Positions 61,241 to 64,000 of a stretch of DNA of 64,000 nucleotides are shown here, piece by piece (within the stretch, counting starts at the first letter, position 1; the number at the start of each line of letters is the position of its first letter). The position numbers were made by a program, and so were the translations under genes. The notes under the pieces were generated by a model. The model saw only the letters and a list, made by a program, of their open reading frames with translations. It was not told the DNA's origin and ran no database searches. Origin of the DNA: an uncultured Oribacterium sp. (lineage in GTDB: Bacteria > Bacillota > Clostridia > Lachnospirales > Lachnospiraceae); contig CAMKKZ010000005.1 in NCBI GenBank assembly GCA_946413525.1, positions 1 to 64,000 on the forward strand, written 5' to 3'.

Positions 61241-61957
61241 GTGAGTGATGAACAACGTTGGTTCGGCAGAGGGCTGCATGATGGAATTCCAATCGGACTG
61301 GGATATTTTGCGGTTTCTTTTGCCTTGGGCATATCAGCCAGGCAGGCCGGGCTGACTGCGTTTCAGGCAACGCTGGCCAGTCTCCTTTGCAATGCTTCCG
61401 CCGGCGAATATGCCGGCTTTACTGTGATTGCCGCGAACGCGCCCTATTTGGAAATGGCCGTAATAACTTTGATCGTCAATGCGAGATATCTTCTGATGTC
61501 CGCGGCGCTGTCTCAGAAATTTTCGAATAAAACGGCATTTATTCATCGATTTGGCGTGGCCTATTTTATTACAGATGAGATATTCGGCGCCTCTGTAACT
61601 CAGCCGGGGCCGATTCATCCATTCTATAATTATGGCCTGGCTGCTTCTTCCCTCTCCCTCTGGGCAGCGGGAACATGGTGTGGCGTCGTAATGGGAAATG
61701 TACTTCCGGAAAACGTGGTAACTGCCTTGAGCATCGGGATATATGGCATGTTTTTGGCAATCATTATCCCGCCGGCAGGAAAATCCCGGGTGCTTGGCTC
61801 TCTGGTGGCGATTTCCATGCTGCTAAGCTTTCTGCTTTCCAGGCTCCCCTTTACGGCAGGCTGGTCGGAGGGCAGCAGGATCATCCTCCTTACTATCGTG
61901 ATTGCCGGAGCGGCTGCGGTACTGTTCCCGGTAGATACTGAGGGTGCGGACTCATGA
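61241..61957 (+). CDS. azlC: AzlC-family branched-chain amino-acid exporter subunit
   Basis: 238 aa; GTG start MSDEQRWFGRGLHDGIPIGLGYFAVSFALGISA is the AzlC signature. Six hydrophobic segments, with the conserved SLLCNASAGEYAGF and IVNARYLLMSAALSQ. Works with AzlD to export branched-chain amino acids or their analogues. The AzlD gene follows. Confidence 0.92.
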   Translation: MSDEQRWFGRGLHDGIPIGLGYFAVSFALGISARQAGLTAFQATLASLLCNASAGEYAGFTVIAANAPYLEMAVITLIVNARYLLMSAALSQKFSNKTAFIHRFGVAYFITDEIFGASVTQPGPIHPFYNYGLAASSLSLWAAGTWCGVVMGNVLPENVVTALSIGIYGMFLAIIIPPAGKSRVLGSLVAISMLLSFLLSRLPFTAGWSEGSRIILLTIVIAGAAAVLFPVDTEGADS

Positions 61958-62033
61958 GCAGCCATCGTGGGCAGCTTGAGGTGGGATTGTATGGAAATTG
62001 ATACGTGAATATCCTGGCAGGAGTTGTTTTGGC

Positions 62034-62339
62034 ATGAGGAATAATCCATATATTTATATCTTGATTATGTTTGCGGCATCTTATTTTTTACGGGTGATGC
62101 CGCTTGTGCTGATCCGAAGGGAAATTCGGAACAGGACAATACGTTCGTTTTTGTATTATGTACCATATGTCACTTTGGCAGTCATGACCTTTCCCGCCAT
62201 TATGGATGCGACAGATTCGCCCTTCAGCGGCCTTGCCGCCTTGATTATTGGTATTTGCATGGCTTTGCTGAAAGCGGGCCTTTTCCCAACGGCGATGGTT
62301 GCGGTAGTGGTTGTCTTTTTCTGTGAAATGGTATTTTAA
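62034..62339 (+). CDS. azlD: AzlD-family branched-chain amino-acid exporter small subunit
   Basis: 101 aa; start ATG 62034 has AGGAG 10 bases upstream. Four helices (YIYILIMFAASYFLRVMPLVL; YYVPYVTLAVMTFPAIM; GLAALIIGICMALL; ATTMVAVVVVFF-like end). Forms the AzlCD exporter with the gene 76 bases upstream; a longer frame from 61998 has no better ribosome site. Confidence 0.9.
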   Translation: MRNNPYIYILIMFAASYFLRVMPLVLIRREIRNRTIRSFLYYVPYVTLAVMTFPAIMDATDSPFSGLAALIIGICMALLKAGLFPTAMVAVVVVFFCEMVF

Positions 62340-62409
62340 GACTTAAGGTATGTATCTATGGATGTGGTGCTTTATTGACGATTTGAACAGTCAGCTGGAG
62401 GGGGACGGA

Positions 62410-63486
62410 ATGGTAGCAAAAAAAACAACAAAGTTTTCCCGAAGTATCAGGAACGTGGATTTATGGCGGAAAAGCTTGCTCTGGAATGCGGTTTGCCCAT
62501 CAAAAAGAAGGAAGGGCTTTCTGGCACTGATTTTGTCATTCTGTCTTGGCAGCCTGTCCGTAAGTTTTCCGGCAATGGCAGATAATCCGTCTGTTTTCAA
62601 CGCTCAGGCAGGAGAGGCTATGCTGCAGGGGCTGAACGTGAACTGCGCCCCGTGCGGCATTGCAGTCTCATCGGATGGCGCCATCCTTATAACGGATACA
62701 TATCAGAAGCTTATATGGGAGCTTCGGGACGGTACCTGCAGGCCCTATGCCGGAGCGGATAGCGTAAAAGGCCTCTATGGGGAGCCGATAGGGGGATATA
62801 ATGACTCGCTGCTTCGGGGCAGCCTGTTCAAGGAGCCTTGGGCTATCGCCCCGTTTTTGGATGGCTGGGCCATTTCGGACGCAACGAATAATGCGGTACG
62901 TCTGCTGCGCACGGATCATACAGAGACGGTGAATGCCAGGTCGGACAAGTTGCTAATGAATGAGATTGGCGTGGTCTTTGCCCATCCTACAGGGTTGGCA
63001 TCTGATCCTCAGGGAAATCTTTATGTTTCGGATACTCATAACGGAGCAATCCGCCTGATCAGAACGGACGGTGAGCTGGAAACGTATGCGTCAGGACTCA
63101 ACAACCCCACGGGGCTGTGCTGGCGGGGGGATGCCCTTTATATTGCCGAAGCCGGTGCAAACCGTATCATGAGAGTGCGACATGGCCTTCTGGAGCATGT
63201 GGCTGGTTCGGGAACAGAGGATTTTCTGGATGGCCCGGTAAAGGATGCGGCTTTTTCCTCCCCTCAGGGCGTGACTGTGGGAGAGGACGGTACAATTTAT
63301 GTTTCCGATACGGTGAATGGCGCTGTGAGGCGCATAAGGAACGGAATGGTGGATACCATAGCCATGCAGGATGGCACCGAGCTTAGAACCTGGCCAGTTT
63401 CCCCCATGGGACTTTGCGTCTATGGCGACAGGCTGTTCGTTTGCGACAACTTTTCAAAAAAGGTTTTTACGATACCGCTTAGTTAA
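62410..63486 (+). CDS. Exported NHL-repeat beta-propeller protein
   Basis: 358 aa from ATG 62410 (GAGGGGG upstream). Long basic N-region and a signal helix (LALILSFCLGSLSVSFPAMA). Then six propeller blades of NHL type with motifs GIAVSSDGAILITDT, GLASDPQGNLYVSDTHNGAIRLI and GVTVGEDGTIYVSDTVNGAVRRI. These fold as a six-bladed cup for binding or lyase/esterase activity; function not known. It is followed by a structured intergenic region. Confidence 0.85.
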   Translation: MVAKKTTKFSRSIRNVDLWRKSLLWNAVCPSKRRKGFLALILSFCLGSLSVSFPAMADNPSVFNAQAGEAMLQGLNVNCAPCGIAVSSDGAILITDTYQKLIWELRDGTCRPYAGADSVKGLYGEPIGGYNDSLLRGSLFKEPWAIAPFLDGWAISDATNNAVRLLRTDHTETVNARSDKLLMNEIGVVFAHPTGLASDPQGNLYVSDTHNGAIRLIRTDGELETYASGLNNPTGLCWRGDALYIAEAGANRIMRVRHGLLEHVAGSGTEDFLDGPVKDAAFSSPQGVTVGEDGTIYVSDTVNGAVRRIRNGMVDTIAMQDGTELRTWPVSPMGLCVYGDRLFVCDNFSKKVFTIPLS

Positions 63487-63848
63487 GGCAGTACCAATCC
63501 CTCGAACCGTTAGTAATATCGTATAAAGATGAGGGAATGTCGGAATCACGTGGCAGGAGGGGGGATTGCTCTTCCTGCCACATTCAGTTATTTGCGCAGG
63601 CTCTGGATTATGTGGCTGATTTCATAATTTATGGAAACGCTAATCTAAGCGTTTCCGGCAACGAAAATGCGCCGCGCGGCAAATTTCCTTTGCATTTTCC
63701 TGTGCACCATAAGGAAATGCTGATTTAACCAGCATTTCCCTAGACAATGAATTATCCGTCCTGATAAGGCAAATCATAGTGTTCATGAGCAATATTAAGC
63801 CGGAAAGTTGGCAGTTAAAGCAGCAGAGAATGGATGACGACGGGGGAA
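63487..63848. other. Structured spacer between the NHL gene and the last CDS
   Basis: Contains three hairpins: GTGGCAGGA..TCCTGCCAC (63549-63581), GGAAACGCT-AATCT-AAGCGTTTCC (63632-63656) and GGAAATGCTG..CAGCATTTCC (63711-63738). No ORF with a ribosome site. Any of them could end the NHL transcript; none has a clear T-tract. Confidence 0.5.
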
Positions 63849-63849
63849 T

Positions 63850-64000
63850 ATGAAAAGACAGAAGAAGAAAATCCTGAATATGTTTATGGCATTATTCTTT
63901 TCCACCCTTTTTTGCCTGGTGGCCGGATCAGGGCTTCTGTACAAGGCAGAGGGCATTTTGGAGGATTCTTTCTATCAGGAGGAATCTGCCGAGAATATCG
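63850..64000 (+). CDS. Membrane-anchored protein, truncated by the window edge
   Basis: Only ~50 residues are visible: a basic start MKRQKKKILN, a hydrophobic helix (MFMALFFSTLFCLVAGSGLLY) and AEGILEDSFYQEESAENI. Signal anchor with the following segment resembling the start of a CHASE2-type sensor (LEDxLYQ...ENI), which would imply a kinase or cyclase, but this is a weak guess. GGGGGAA ribosome site. Confidence 0.5.
   Translation, partial: MKRQKKKILNMFMALFFSTLFCLVAGSGLLYKAEGILEDSFYQEESAENI

Overview
The window reads as a chromosomal segment of a Gram-positive, anaerobic, endospore-forming Clostridia, most likely a gut Lachnospiraceae. Pointers are a spore photoproduct lyase, an oxygen-sensitive group-B-type [FeFe] hydrogenase, a D,D-carboxypeptidase, an LTA-synthase-type sulfatase, choline-binding-type cell-wall repeats, a BspA/InlB-type surface protein, AGGAGG-type ribosome sites, and tRNA genes without an encoded CCA. 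I see no IS element, prophage, CRISPR array or rRNA operon. There are many structured repeats between genes.

Layout. 1-3.1 kb: TerD protein (open at the left edge), AIM24-family protein, rhodanese lipoprotein, HAD phosphatase. 3.2-4.6: GH1 phospho-glycosidase (-). 4.7-6.9: nucleosidase-like protein plus spore photoproduct lyase. 7.1-10.7: secreted 5'-nucleotidase with LysM (-) and a GltD-like NAD(P)H oxidoreductase (-). 11.0: tRNA-Val. 11.5-17.8: small protein, YgjP-type metallopeptidase, an unusual single protein joining a sensor histidine kinase to a D,D-carboxypeptidase, its divergent OmpR-type regulator, and a small membrane protein. 17.9: tRNA-Lys. 18.7-23.7: potABCD polyamine transporter plus two orphan proteins. 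23.8-34.3: TetR regulator facing an envelope cluster (MMPL exporter, secreted coiled-coil protein, cell-wall-binding protein, deoxyinosine glycosylase, LtaS-like protein). 34.4-38.6: Maf, a PP2A-like phosphatase, a TIGR01906 membrane protein and a decayed HlyD/RND efflux locus. 38.5-42.9: operon (-) of membrane Sel1 protein, GrpE-like protein and Hsp70. 43.3-48.2: TatD, SRP RNA, MBOAT acyltransferase, a coiled-coil protein, DegV. 48.7-51.8: hydrogenase and a 484-aa unknown protein. 52.1-58.4: NhaC-type antiporter, MarR regulator, Na/Pi cotransporter, aldo/keto reductase. 58.6-64.0: secreted acidic protein, BspA-like protein, AzlCD, NHL propeller protein, and a CDS cut by the right edge.

The strongest unexplained signal is a short leader element: GCGATACC, 8 nt, TTGTCA, 24-25 nt containing a small hairpin, then directly the ribosome-binding site. 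It lies just upstream, in sense orientation, of five unrelated genes (GltD-like, potD, a 62-aa membrane protein, the 484-aa protein, the aldo/keto reductase). The second stem changes sequence but keeps pairing, and in at least three cases a degraded second copy lies about 70-75 bp upstream. This looks like an undescribed cis-regulatory RNA or a gene-leader repeat family. The second strongest signal is the kinase/D,D-carboxypeptidase fusion with a separate, divergent response regulator. Three further families of palindromic repeats are dispersed in the window; one always begins at the T-tract of a rho-independent terminator.
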